A DNA stretch of 33,776 bases from an uncultured Faecalicoccus sp. (GCF_944327125.1 NZ_CALVGO010000013.1:1-33776); one strand, 5' to 3'; counted from the first letter of the stretch, positions 8,016-15,657 are shown. Made by a program: numbers and translations. Notes: generated by a model from the letters alone, not told the origin.

Positions 8016-8041
8016 CAGGCCAAGTAAAGGAAGTGGTGACA

Positions 8042-8095
8042 ATGACAACAGTTCAAAGCAAAGTTTTCGATCATTACTTCTTTCATAAAGGATAA
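8042..8095 (+). CDS. 17-aa putative leader peptide (MTTVQSKVFDHYFFHKG)
   Basis: A short ORF of 17 codons plus stop has a well-spaced ribosome-binding site (AAAGGAAG, 8026-8033, 8 nt before the ATG). It sits alone between a promoter and an intrinsic terminator. Its TAA at 8093-8095 is one base before the left arm of that terminator. The arrangement is that of a leader peptide whose translation state controls a transcription attenuator. The end of the peptide is aromatic and basic (FDHYFFHKG). I know of no matching leader peptide. It could instead be a stand-alone small protein. Confidence 0.5.
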   Translation: MTTVQSKVFDHYFFHKG

Positions 8096-8096
8096 G

Positions 8097-8123
8097 ACTG
8101 GGATGGGTGCATTCCAGTTTTTT
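8097..8123 (+). terminator. attenuator-like intrinsic terminator between the leader ORF and the ankyrin gene
   Basis: ACTGGGATG (8097-8105) pairs with CATTCCAGT (8110-8118) over 9 bp with one G-U pair around a GGTG loop, followed by six T. It lies between the only clear promoter and the ankyrin gene, so transcription must pass it to reach the downstream genes. A ribosome held at the end of the leader ORF would cover the left arm and prevent folding. Confidence 0.8.
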
Positions 8124-8164
8124 AAGTTTCCTGATCATAATAGTTAATAAAAGGAGGAATTAAA

Positions 8165-8836
8165 ATGGATCAGAATTTCAATAAGGTTTTTTGGGACGCA
8201 TGTGCAAATGGTGATTTCCCTATGGTATGCGGGCAAATCAAAGCCGGTGCTGACATCAATTATCAAAACGGGGATGGAAGAACCGCTTTAATGCGTGCCA
8301 GCAAGCGAGATCGTAAAGATGTCGTTCAAGTATTGATTGATAACGGAGCCGATGTCAACCTGGCTGACAATAAAGGGAAAACCGCTCTGATGGGAGCCGC
8401 CAAAAAAGGAAATAAAACAATTTGTAAAGCTTTATTGGACGCCGGAGCCGATGTCAACGCTCGTGATGATAGAGGACGTACCGCATTGATGCGTGCTGCC
8501 TTATTAGGGCAGGACCGCTGTGTTCAGCTTCTTCTGGATGCCGGGGCTGATATCAACGCTCAGGATGAAGTGGGACGTACCGCTTTAATGGAAGCCTGCA
8601 TCGCATTTAAGCGGGATACTATTTCTTTACTTCTGGAAAGAAATGCCAATGTGAATTTATTTGATAATAACGGCTGTACCGCTTTGATGAGAGCGGCTTA
8701 CGGCGGATATCCAAGTCTGGTCGAAAAACTTTTATCCTACGGTGCGGATAAAGACATGCAGGATAAACAAGGCAATGTCGCTCTTGATTATGTTCGTGAA
8801 CATTGCCGAGCTCAGTTGGAGCCGATCTTGAAGTAG
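8165..8836 (+). CDS. ankyrin-repeat protein
   Basis: A 223-aa protein built almost entirely of ankyrin repeats. A capping repeat at about 1-35 is followed by five regular 33-residue repeats (about 36-200), each with a GRTALM-type turn and a GADVN/GADIN ending, then a C-terminal cap. There is no signal peptide or membrane segment, so it is probably cytosolic and binds a protein partner. AGGAGG (8152-8157) gives a strong start. The stop is 12 nt before the ATG of the EF-G-like gene, whose ribosome-binding site overlaps this stop region, so the two products are likely made together. The partner is unknown; the EF-G-like protein or a ribosomal factor is a natural guess. Confidence 0.93.
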   Translation: MDQNFNKVFWDACANGDFPMVCGQIKAGADINYQNGDGRTALMRASKRDRKDVVQVLIDNGADVNLADNKGKTALMGAAKKGNKTICKALLDAGADVNARDDRGRTALMRAALLGQDRCVQLLLDAGADINAQDEVGRTALMEACIAFKRDTISLLLERNANVNLFDNNGCTALMRAAYGGYPSLVEKLLSYGADKDMQDKQGNVALDYVREHCRAQLEPILK

Positions 8837-8848
8837 GAGGATCTGGAT

Positions 8849-10924
8849 ATGCGTGATTATTTAAGTTCTGAAGTACGTAACGTTTCTGTGATTGGACACA
8901 GCGGAGCCGGAAAGACCAGTGTTCTGGAAGCAATGTTATATTACACCAAAGCGACGGACCGTTTTGGAAAAACAAGTGATGGAAGCAGTATGATCGACTT
9001 TGATGCAGAAGAAATCAAACGCGGGATCTCTGTCTATACTTCCATCGTTCCTATCGAATGGGAAGACTGCAAGATCAATTTTATCGACACACCGGGATAT
9101 TTGGATTTTGTCGGTGAAAAACAGGCCGGTTTTGCGGTAGGTGACAGTTGCTTGATCGTATGCAATGCCAAAGATGTATTGGAATCAGGAACCAAGCTGG
9201 CTTATAAACAAGCTTTGGAAGCCAAAAAACCAACCATCTTTTTTATCAACAAACTCGATGAAGAAAATACCAATTTCGCGGATGCGTATACCATGCTTCA
9301 TGAAGAATTTGGAAAATCTATTATTCCCTTTGAAGTACCGATCGTTGAAAACGGTGAAGTTGTAGGCTCTGTTAATATCATCAAAAATAAAGCCTGGTAT
9401 TACAAAGGGCCCCATGCCAACAGTGAAGTGGCTCAGCCAGTTCCGGAATCCATGCAGGATGAAGTCAGCATGTATAAAGATCAGATTGCCGAAGCTGTGG
9501 CCATGGGCGATGATGAATTGATGGAAAAATTCTTCTCTGGAGAAGAATTTACCGATGCGGAACTGACCAAAGGTGTTCGTATTGGTGTTCGTAACGGTGA
9601 GATCTGTCCGGTATTCTCAGGCAGTGCCACCCAGTCGATTGGTATCCAGCGTCTGATGGATCTGATCATTACGTATTTCCCAACGTATTCGGAAAAAGGT
9701 ATGTATACCGCAACTACCCCTAACGATGTTAAAGTAGAACTTTTGACAGCAGAATCGGAAACATTGACCGCTCAGGTTTTTAAAACGATCGTCGATCCGT
9801 TTGTTGGACGTATCTCGTATCTCAAAGTACTGAGTGGTGTCTTGAATTCGGATTCGACTCTGGTGAATGCCAATAATGGAAAACCTGAAAAAATCAGTTC
9901 TATTTATATCATCAAGGGAAAACATCAAACAGCTGCCGGTAAGCTTTTTACCGGAGATATTGGAGCCTTGGTAAAACTTCAAAACACCAAGACGAACGAT
10001 ACACTGTGTGAAAAAGGAAAACTGTTGATGGCCGATCCAATCCAGTTTGATCAACCGATGTTTGGGCAGGCTGTTTTCCCGAAAACAAAGAACGACGAAG
10101 ATAAGTTATCAAACGGTCTGGCTCGCCTTGTGGAAGAAGATCCTACTTTCAAGGTAGTCAATAACACAGAAACCAAAGAAACAGTGATCTATGGTATTGG
10201 TGATCAGCATTTGGATGTGATCTTGAATAAACTGAAGAATAAGTATAAAGCGGAAGTCACTTTATCCGATCCAAAGGTGATGTATCGAGAGACGATCACA
10301 AAGACTGCAACGGGAGAAGGACGTCATAAAAAACAGTCAGGCGGTCATGGACAGTTTGGACATGTCTTTGTGGACTTTGCACCAAACCCAGATCAGGAAG
10401 AAATGGAATTCGCCGAAAAAGTATTCGGTGGTGCCGTTCCTAAACAATATTTCCCAGCAGTTGAGAATGGTTTAAGAGAATGCTGTGAAGAAGGCAGTCT
10501 TGCCGGTTATAAGATGGTCAATATCAAGGCAACCTTAACGGATGGAAAATACCACGATGTTGACTCCAGCGAAATGGCCTTTAAGTTGGCAGCTCGTCTT
10601 GCCTTTAAAGATGCGATGACCAAATGCCATCCAATCTTGTTGGAGCCAATCATGAATATCGTCGTTACCGTTCCTGATGAATATACAGGAACTGTCATTG
10701 GAGATCTGAATAAACGACGCGGAGCCATCATGGGAATGACGCCTGAAGACGGAGATCAAATCATTGAGGCACAGGTTCCAATGGCAGAAATGGCTCGTTA
10801 TTCTATTGAATTACGCAGTATGACCCAGGGGCTTGGAAAATTCACAATGGAAATGGACCGTTATGATCCAGTTCCTGAACCACAGGCCAGCCGAATCATT
10901 CAAACCAATAAAAAAGACGAATAA
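8849..10924 (+). CDS. elongation factor G-like protein (EF-G paralog)
   Basis: Translational GTPase of the EF-G-like group found as a second copy in many Bacillota, 691 aa. The G motifs are GHSGAGKT (16-23), RGIS, DTPGY (80-84), NKLD (134-137) and SGSA. In classical EF-G the fourth motif reads NKMD, and G3 is DTPGH, where the His supports GTP hydrolysis. Here it is Tyr, as I recall for this paralog group. Domains II-V are present: KQSGGHGQFGHV of domain IV and the EF-G C-terminal domain ending near MTQGLGKF. The main fusA normally sits in the str operon, so this is unlikely to be the housekeeping EF-G. It probably acts on the ribosome under stress or slow growth. It is co-transcribed with the ankyrin gene and ends at a strong terminator. 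Confidence 0.92.
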   Translation: MRDYLSSEVRNVSVIGHSGAGKTSVLEAMLYYTKATDRFGKTSDGSSMIDFDAEEIKRGISVYTSIVPIEWEDCKINFIDTPGYLDFVGEKQAGFAVGDSCLIVCNAKDVLESGTKLAYKQALEAKKPTIFFINKLDEENTNFADAYTMLHEEFGKSIIPFEVPIVENGEVVGSVNIIKNKAWYYKGPHANSEVAQPVPESMQDEVSMYKDQIAEAVAMGDDELMEKFFSGEEFTDAELTKGVRIGVRNGEICPVFSGSATQSIGIQRLMDLIITYFPTYSEKGMYTATTPNDVKVELLTAESETLTAQVFKTIVDPFVGRISYLKVLSGVLNSDSTLVNANNGKPEKISSIYIIKGKHQTAAGKLFTGDIGALVKLQNTKTNDTLCEKGKLLMADPIQFDQPMFGQAVFPKTKNDEDKLSNGLARLVEEDPTFKVVNNTETKETVIYGIGDQHLDVILNKLKNKYKAEVTLSDPKVMYRETITKTATGEGRHKKQSGGHGQFGHVFVDFAPNPDQEEMEFAEKVFGGAVPKQYFPAVENGLRECCEEGSLAGYKMVNIKATLTDGKYHDVDSSEMAFKLAARLAFKDAMTKCHPILLEPIMNIVVTVPDEYTGTVIGDLNKRRGAIMGMTPEDGDQIIEAQVPMAEMARYSIELRSMTQGLGKFTMEMDRYDPVPEPQASRIIQTNKKDE

Positions 10925-10929
10925 TTTTT

Positions 10930-10957
10930 AGAAGCCGATTGTTCGGCTTCTTTTTTT
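10930..10957 (+). terminator. intrinsic terminator after the EF-G-like gene
   Basis: GAAGCCGA (10931-10938) and TCGGCTTC (10943-10950) form a GC-rich 8-bp stem, extendable by an A-T pair, around TTGT. A run of seven T follows. It ends the ankyrin/EF-G-like unit. Confidence 0.93.
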
Positions 10958-10966
10958 CGTGGTATC

Positions 10967-10975
10967 TGTTATAAT
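10967..10975 (+). promoter_or_regulatory. extended -10 promoter for the ABC transporter gene
   Basis: TGTTATAAT lies 10 nt after the preceding terminator and 17 nt before the chosen ATG. The 5' untranslated region would be only about 10 nt. No -35 at standard spacing is convincing. Confidence 0.7.
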
Positions 10976-10991
10976 GATTCACGGTGATTGG

Positions 10992-12728
10992 ATGAAAACA
11001 TTTAGACATTTTATATCGTATTATAAACCTTATCGGGTCATTTTCTTTTTTGATTTGTTTTGTGCTTTGACGATCTCCCTGATCGATCTGGCCTTTCCGT
11101 TGATTTTAAATTACTGTACGGATACGATGTTCATTCAAAAAAGTATGCAGATCCTTCATGGACTTTTGGGACTGACACTGGGACTTCTTATCATGTATAT
11201 TGTTCGGGCTTTATGCCGTTATTACGTATCGGCCCAGGGGCACATCATGGGAGCACAAATGGAAAGAGATATGCGTCAGGAACTCTTCGAACAGTATCAG
11301 CGTCTTTCCTTTTCCTATTACGATAAACACAATACCGGGATCATGATGTCCAGGGTCGTCAGTGATTTATTTGACATTTGTGAATTTGCCCATCATGGAC
11401 CAGAAAATCTTTTTATTTCGCTAATCAAGATTGTTGGTTCTTTTGTGATCTTGTCTTTGATTTTCTGGCCGTTGGCTTTGATCTTGTTCCTTGTCACTTT
11501 GATCATGTTGATTTTCAGTTATTTTCAAAATAAATCCATGAGGGCGACTTTTATGGATAACCGGAAAAAGATTGGAGATGTCAATGCCTCTTTACAAGAT
11601 AGTCTGGCCGGGATTCGCGTAGTTCAGTCGTTTACAAACGAAGATATTGAACAGGAAAAGTTTGCACATACCAACAATGAATTTCTTCGCTCGAAAAAAA
11701 GAAATTATCATGCCATGGGAACCTATTATTCCATGAACAATTTCTTCCAAGGGCTCTTGTACCTGACGGTTTTGGTCGGAGGAGGATATTTTGTTGCGAT
11801 GAATATGCTGAGTCCTTTGACACTGGCTACTTTTGCGCTGTATGTCAATATCTTCATTGCGCCTATTGATATCTTGATTGAATTTACTGAAATGCTTCAA
11901 AAAGGATTCTCCGGATTCAGACGGTTTGAAGAAGTGATGAAAGAAGTTCCCGACATTCAAGACAGCGAAGATGCTGTTGAATTGACCGATGTAAAAGGAG
12001 ATATTTCTTTTCAGGATGTTTCCTTTACTTATAATAAAGAAGAATCTGTCCTTGAACATGTAGACTTAAAGATCCCGGCAGGTAAAAAAGTGGCCCTGGT
12101 AGGACCTAGCGGATCGGGAAAGACAACCCTGTGTTCTTTGATTCCACGGTTTTACGATGTGCACAAAGGTTCCATCACGGTCGATGGAAAAGATGTACGA
12201 AACATCCGATTGAAATCGCTGCGTCAGGCGATTGGTCTGGTGCAGCAGGATGTCTATTTATTTGCCGGTACGATCGGACAAAATATAGCTTATGGAAAGC
12301 CGCAGGCCACGCAGAAAGAAATTATTGAAGCGGCCAAAAAAGCCAATATTCATGATTTTATTCTTTCCTTACCGGATGGATACGATACTTTTGTGGGAGA
12401 ACGGGGAGCAAGACTTTCTGGAGGACAGAAGCAGCGAATCTCCATAGCCCGTGTATTCTTGAAAGATCCTAAGATCCTGATTTTGGATGAAGCGACCAGT
12501 GCGCTGGACAATGAAAGTGAACGTATCATTCAGAAATCATTGGAACAGTTAAGCAAAAATCGTACATGCATCACGATTGCGCATCGTTTATCAACGATCA
12601 AAAATGCCGACGAGATCGTTGTGATCAATCATGAGGGCTTACAGGAAAGAGGCACTCACGATGAATTAATGAAAAAAGGCGGTACTTATGCCCGCTATTA
12701 TAATCTTCAATTTGAAGGAATGGAATAA
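10992..12728 (+). CDS. ABC transporter, fused membrane and ATP-binding half-transporter
   Basis: Exporter-type ABC half-transporter, 578 aa, expected to work as a homodimer (MsbA/LmrA/BmrA-like). The first 320 residues hold about six transmembrane segments. The ATPase domain has Walker A GPSGSGKTT, the Q-loop region IGLVQQDVYLFAGT, signature LSGGQKQR, Walker B ILILDEATS and the H-loop TIAHRLST. Substrates could be lipids, drugs or peptides; nothing in the sequence decides. No peptidase domain precedes it, and no second half-transporter is adjacent. The ATG at 10992 follows GGTGATTGG. Upstream in-frame GTG and ATG codons overlap the -10 element and are unlikely. Confidence 0.93.
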   Translation: MKTFRHFISYYKPYRVIFFFDLFCALTISLIDLAFPLILNYCTDTMFIQKSMQILHGLLGLTLGLLIMYIVRALCRYYVSAQGHIMGAQMERDMRQELFEQYQRLSFSYYDKHNTGIMMSRVVSDLFDICEFAHHGPENLFISLIKIVGSFVILSLIFWPLALILFLVTLIMLIFSYFQNKSMRATFMDNRKKIGDVNASLQDSLAGIRVVQSFTNEDIEQEKFAHTNNEFLRSKKRNYHAMGTYYSMNNFFQGLLYLTVLVGGGYFVAMNMLSPLTLATFALYVNIFIAPIDILIEFTEMLQKGFSGFRRFEEVMKEVPDIQDSEDAVELTDVKGDISFQDVSFTYNKEESVLEHVDLKIPAGKKVALVGPSGSGKTTLCSLIPRFYDVHKGSITVDGKDVRNIRLKSLRQAIGLVQQDVYLFAGTIGQNIAYGKPQATQKEIIEAAKKANIHDFILSLPDGYDTFVGERGARLSGGQKQRISIARVFLKDPKILILDEATSALDNESERIIQKSLEQLSKNRTCITIAHRLSTIKNADEIVVINHEGLQERGTHDELMKKGGTYARYYNLQFEGME

Positions 12729-12731
12729 TGC

Positions 12732-12765
12732 AGGATAGATCGTTTCGACACGGTCTGTCCTTTTT
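12732..12765 (+). terminator. intrinsic terminator after the ABC transporter, with a promoter -35 in its loop
   Basis: AGGATAGATCG (12732-12742) pairs with CGGTCTGTCCT (12751-12761) over 11 bp with two wobble pairs around an 8-nt loop, then a T-run. The loop contains TCGACA, which is correctly placed as the -35 of the next promoter. Confidence 0.8.
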
Positions 12766-12773
12766 AGTATAAT
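12745..12773 (+). promoter_or_regulatory. promoter for the GNAT/carbonic-anhydrase fusion gene
   Basis: The -35 TCGACA (12745-12750, five of six consensus bases) and -10 TATAAT (12768-12773) are separated by exactly 17 nt. The -35 is in the loop of the preceding terminator, and its right arm plus T-run form the spacer. The -10 lies 21 nt before the ATG. Confidence 0.8.
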
Positions 12774-12794
12774 GATTGCATAGGAGAATGATGT

Positions 12795-13757
12795 ATGATT
12801 CGAGAATACCAGCCGCAAGATTTACCCGTACTTTATGACATTTATCGTTATTATGTAAATACGACCCCATATAATTTTGATTTAGAACCGATGTCTTATG
12901 GAAGCTATGAAAGGCAGATCAACGAAATCGCAAACCAGTATCCTTTCTTTGTAGCCTGCCATGAAGACAGGGTGATTGGATATGCGTATGTTCATCCTGC
13001 TTTTTCAAAGAAAGCCTATCGCTATTGCATGGAAGTTACGATCTACTTTAAAGAAGGTCCGCATTATCAGATGGCGGATCCTTTGCTTGAGACCCTGGAA
13101 ATGGCTTGTCGTGAAAAAGGATACCGATGGTTGATTTCCTGCATTACCGATTCCAATCAGGCCAGTATCGATTTTCACGCCAGGCATGATTATATATTGA
13201 TGGGCTCTCTTCCAGAGTGTGGGCAAAAGAACGATCAGTGGCACGGTGTCGTTTGGATGAACAAGGACTTAATGAAAAAGACGGTTCCATATTATCAGGC
13301 CCATTCCTCTGTGATTACTGGAGATGTCAAAATTGATCAAGATTCGTCTGTCTGGTTTGGTGCTGTGATTCGAGGCGACAGTGCTCCAGTTACGATTGGT
13401 AAAGAAACCAACATCCAGGACAATGCCGTTTTGCATGGATCAATCGGACATCCTTTGACGATCTCAGATCGTGTGACCATTGGCCATGGCGCTATTGTTC
13501 ATGGCTGCACTATAAACGAAGAAGTCTTGATTGGTATGGGAGCCATCATTATGGATGATGCCTGCATTGGACGGCACTGTATCATTGGTGCAGGGACGAT
13601 CATTCCTTCAGGAAAGGTGATCCCAGAGGGCAGTGTGGTCATTGGAAATCCGGGAAAAATTGTTCATTCGATCTGTCCTGAACAGATTCAGGCAATCCTG
13701 GATAATGCCCAAGAGTATGTGGATCTCGCTAAAGACTACCGAAAGAAGAGGACATAA
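12795..13757 (+). CDS. fusion of a GNAT acetyltransferase and a gamma-carbonic-anhydrase-like protein
   Basis: One 320-aa reading frame joins two domains. Residues 1 to about 158 are a GNAT acetyltransferase of the phosphinothricin-acetyltransferase type (MIREYQPQDLPVLYDIYRYY at the start; VIGYAYVHPA; N-x-ASIDFHARHDY near the end). Residues from about 168 are a left-handed beta-helix of the gamma-carbonic-anhydrase / YrdA group with hexapeptide repeats. Three likely metal-binding histidines are H214 (NAVLHG), H231 and H236 (TIGHGAIVHG). AGGAG precedes the start. The acetyl acceptor and whether the second domain hydrates CO2 are unknown. It is followed closely by a hydrolase gene. Confidence 0.9.
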   Translation: MIREYQPQDLPVLYDIYRYYVNTTPYNFDLEPMSYGSYERQINEIANQYPFFVACHEDRVIGYAYVHPAFSKKAYRYCMEVTIYFKEGPHYQMADPLLETLEMACREKGYRWLISCITDSNQASIDFHARHDYILMGSLPECGQKNDQWHGVVWMNKDLMKKTVPYYQAHSSVITGDVKIDQDSSVWFGAVIRGDSAPVTIGKETNIQDNAVLHGSIGHPLTISDRVTIGHGAIVHGCTINEEVLIGMGAIIMDDACIGRHCIIGAGTIIPSGKVIPEGSVVIGNPGKIVHSICPEQIQAILDNAQEYVDLAKDYRKKRT

Positions 13758-13758
13758 A

Positions 13759-14889
13759 ATGGAAACAATTTTAAACTATATTCATTTACGGAAAGACATC
13801 CCGTTTTCCTTTCGTCCCTTGAACTGGATCGATCTTCTGATTTTAAATGAACTTTCTTATGTTGATTGGAATACAATCGTCGGACAAGAGCCTATTCGCT
13901 TGCCAGAAGCCTGCAAAAAGTACTTTGAAAATCATGATGAAGATGAAATCGAACGTGTTTTCAGTTTTTCAAAAAAGATTCCCAATCTGGTTCGTGATCT
14001 AAAATCGTGTCCTCGATACCAGGATGTGCAATTGATGCATTATCAGGAAGTGTTTGATGAGGAAAAACAGATCCAGTTTGGTGCCGTGTCTTTTCTCCTT
14101 CCTGATGGGACACTCCTTATCAGTTATCGGGGTACAGACAGTTCGATATTAGGATGGAAAGAAAATATGCAGATGACCTATAAAGAAGAGCTTCCATGTC
14201 ATCTTCTTGCGAAAGATTTTCTGGAGTTTGTTTTAGATCAGGTTCCTGAAACCAGTTCTTTTTTTGGCTTGGTTAAGAAGAAAGTCTATCCCAAGATCTA
14301 TATCACAGGGCATTCCAAAGGCGGGAATCTTGCCATGTATGCTGCCTTGAAATCAAAAAAATATGCGGATGTGATCACGAAAGTCCTGGCTTTTGATGCC
14401 CCTGGTTTTCTTACATCTTTTCTTTTGAAAGAAAAAGAAAATCCGCTCTGGAACAAAATCACAAATTACAAGCCTAAAGATTCTATTATTGGATGTTTGT
14501 TGGAACATCAGGAAAAATCAGTGATCTTGGATGCGGATGAATCGGGACTTCTTCAGCACGATCCTTTTTACTGGAAAATAAGTACCGACTCCTATGTGCC
14601 TGTGGATACGCTTTCTCAAGTCAGTAAAGAAACACATGAACTGGTCGATCGCTTGCTCTTATCAAAAAACGATGAAGAGAAAAAAGACTATATTGACTTG
14701 ATTTTTTCTATTTTGGATCGTCTTGATATTGACTCGGTTTCAGGTTTTAGCGATTTGAGTTTAAAAAAAGTGATGTTAGGGGTATTGGAATTGCGAAATA
14801 TGTCAGGAGATGAACGTAAGTTTGTCTTTGATATTGTAAGTTTTTTAGGGACTCAAACGTATTCGTGGATGAAAACACAGAAAAAATAG
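13759..14889 (+). CDS. alpha/beta hydrolase, DUF2974 (Mbeg1-like) family
   Basis: A 376-aa protein of the DUF2974 / Mbeg1-like group of lipase-fold hydrolases. The nucleophile elbow is GHSKGGN with S186. The stretch LLISYRGTD near residue 118 is characteristic of the oxyanion side, and FDAPG follows the elbow. No signal peptide is seen, so it is probably cytoplasmic. It probably cleaves an ester or acyl bond; the substrate is unknown. The ATG at 13759 is chosen because AGAGGAC lies upstream and it begins one base after the fusion-gene stop. A longer in-frame ORF reaches back into that gene and is a shadow. Confidence 0.88.
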   Translation: METILNYIHLRKDIPFSFRPLNWIDLLILNELSYVDWNTIVGQEPIRLPEACKKYFENHDEDEIERVFSFSKKIPNLVRDLKSCPRYQDVQLMHYQEVFDEEKQIQFGAVSFLLPDGTLLISYRGTDSSILGWKENMQMTYKEELPCHLLAKDFLEFVLDQVPETSSFFGLVKKKVYPKIYITGHSKGGNLAMYAALKSKKYADVITKVLAFDAPGFLTSFLLKEKENPLWNKITNYKPKDSIIGCLLEHQEKSVILDADESGLLQHDPFYWKISTDSYVPVDTLSQVSKETHELVDRLLLSKNDEEKKDYIDLIFSILDRLDIDSVSGFSDLSLKKVMLGVLELRNMSGDERKFVFDIVSFLGTQTYSWMKTQKK

Positions 14890-14920
14890 AGACAGGGTTG
14901 ATTTGATCCTGTCTTTTTTT
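14890..14920 (+). terminator. intrinsic terminator after the hydrolase gene, with a promoter -35 in its loop
   Basis: AGACAGGGT (14890-14898) pairs with ATCCTGTCT (14906-14914) over 9 bp with one G-U pair, followed by seven T. TTGATT at the loop is positioned as the -35 of the next promoter. Confidence 0.85.
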
Positions 14921-14926
14921 TATAAT
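14898..14926 (+). promoter_or_regulatory. promoter for the ECF transporter S-component gene
   Basis: The -35 TTGATT (14898-14903) and a perfect -10 TATAAT (14921-14926) are separated by exactly 17 nt. The -10 starts directly after the terminator T-run. The predicted start near 14933 leaves a leader of about 100 nt before the ATG. The 8-bp palindrome TTGGCCAA (14937-14944) lies at the predicted start and could be an operator. I recognise no riboswitch class in the leader. Confidence 0.8.
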
Positions 14927-15032
14927 TTCTTTAGTTTTGGCCAATACAGATCGATGGACTGTAATTGGGAATCCAAACGTTTTAATGATTTACATCGTAT
15001 CTTTAGGAACGAGAGTAGGAGGAAAAGTTTAT

Positions 15033-15647
15033 ATGTCAAAAAAATCCAGTCAGATTCGAAACCTGACCATGCTGGCGCTGTTTCTTGCCATTGAAGTTGT
15101 TTTACTGGTAACACCTTTAGGCTATTTGCGAATCGGTGTCTTAAGTGCGACTTTGATGCATGTGCCTGTGATTGTCTGTGCCTGTACAATGGGAACGAAA
15201 TATGGCGTTCTCATGGGACTTGTCTTTGGTGTGACCTCAGTCATCAATGCAACGATGGCTCCCACAGTGACAAGCTTTGCGTTTAGCCCGTTTGTAGAAG
15301 TGGGTGGATTCAGCGGCGGTTTTCAATCGCTGATCGTTGCGATTGGACCCAGACTTCTTTTAGGATGGCTGGCAGGAACGATCTATCATGGATTGAAAAA
15401 GAATGGAAAATCAATTGCCTTTAGCGCTTTTGTTTCCGCATTGATTTCCACCGTGGTTCACACAGCGGGCGTTTTAGGCCTGATCCTGATCTTTTATGCA
15501 GCTCCTTATGCTTCTGCCATTGGGGTGGCTCAATCTGGACTGATGATTGCGATGGCTACGGTGATCTTGACCAATACGGTTCCGGAAATCGTTGTCGCTG
15601 TGGTGGCCAATGTCGCACTGACAAAAGCATTAAGCTCTAGAAAATAG
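15033..15647 (+). CDS. ECF transporter S component (possibly pantothenate, PanT-like)
   Basis: Substrate-binding membrane subunit of an energy-coupling-factor vitamin transporter, 204 aa with about six hydrophobic segments. The segment LGYLRIGVLSATLMHVPVIV, the loop GTKYGVLMGLVFGVTS and the arginine in IGPRLLLGWLAGTIYHGL are typical of this group, whose helices carry the ligand site. The energising EcfA/EcfT genes are not nearby, so it would use a shared module (group II). Similarity in mind is to PanT-type proteins; the substrate is uncertain. The ATG at 15033 follows AGGAGG (15017-15022), and an upstream in-frame extension overlaps the promoter region. It has its own promoter and terminator. 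Confidence 0.85.
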   Translation: MSKKSSQIRNLTMLALFLAIEVVLLVTPLGYLRIGVLSATLMHVPVIVCACTMGTKYGVLMGLVFGVTSVINATMAPTVTSFAFSPFVEVGGFSGGFQSLIVAIGPRLLLGWLAGTIYHGLKKNGKSIAFSAFVSALISTVVHTAGVLGLILIFYAAPYASAIGVAQSGLMIAMATVILTNTVPEIVVAVVANVALTKALSSRK

Positions 15648-15657
15648 AAAAATGGAT

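Noticed and set aside
8616-8836. Near-identical DNA repeats in the ankyrin gene as a sign of a recombination array
   Set aside because: The repeats are ordinary 33-residue ankyrin units with diverged codons and no long identical DNA stretches.
14927-15032. Known riboswitch (THF, TPP, FMN or preQ1) in front of the ECF S-component gene
   Set aside because: I could not match the conserved core of any of these classes by eye; only a palindrome and weak pairings are seen.
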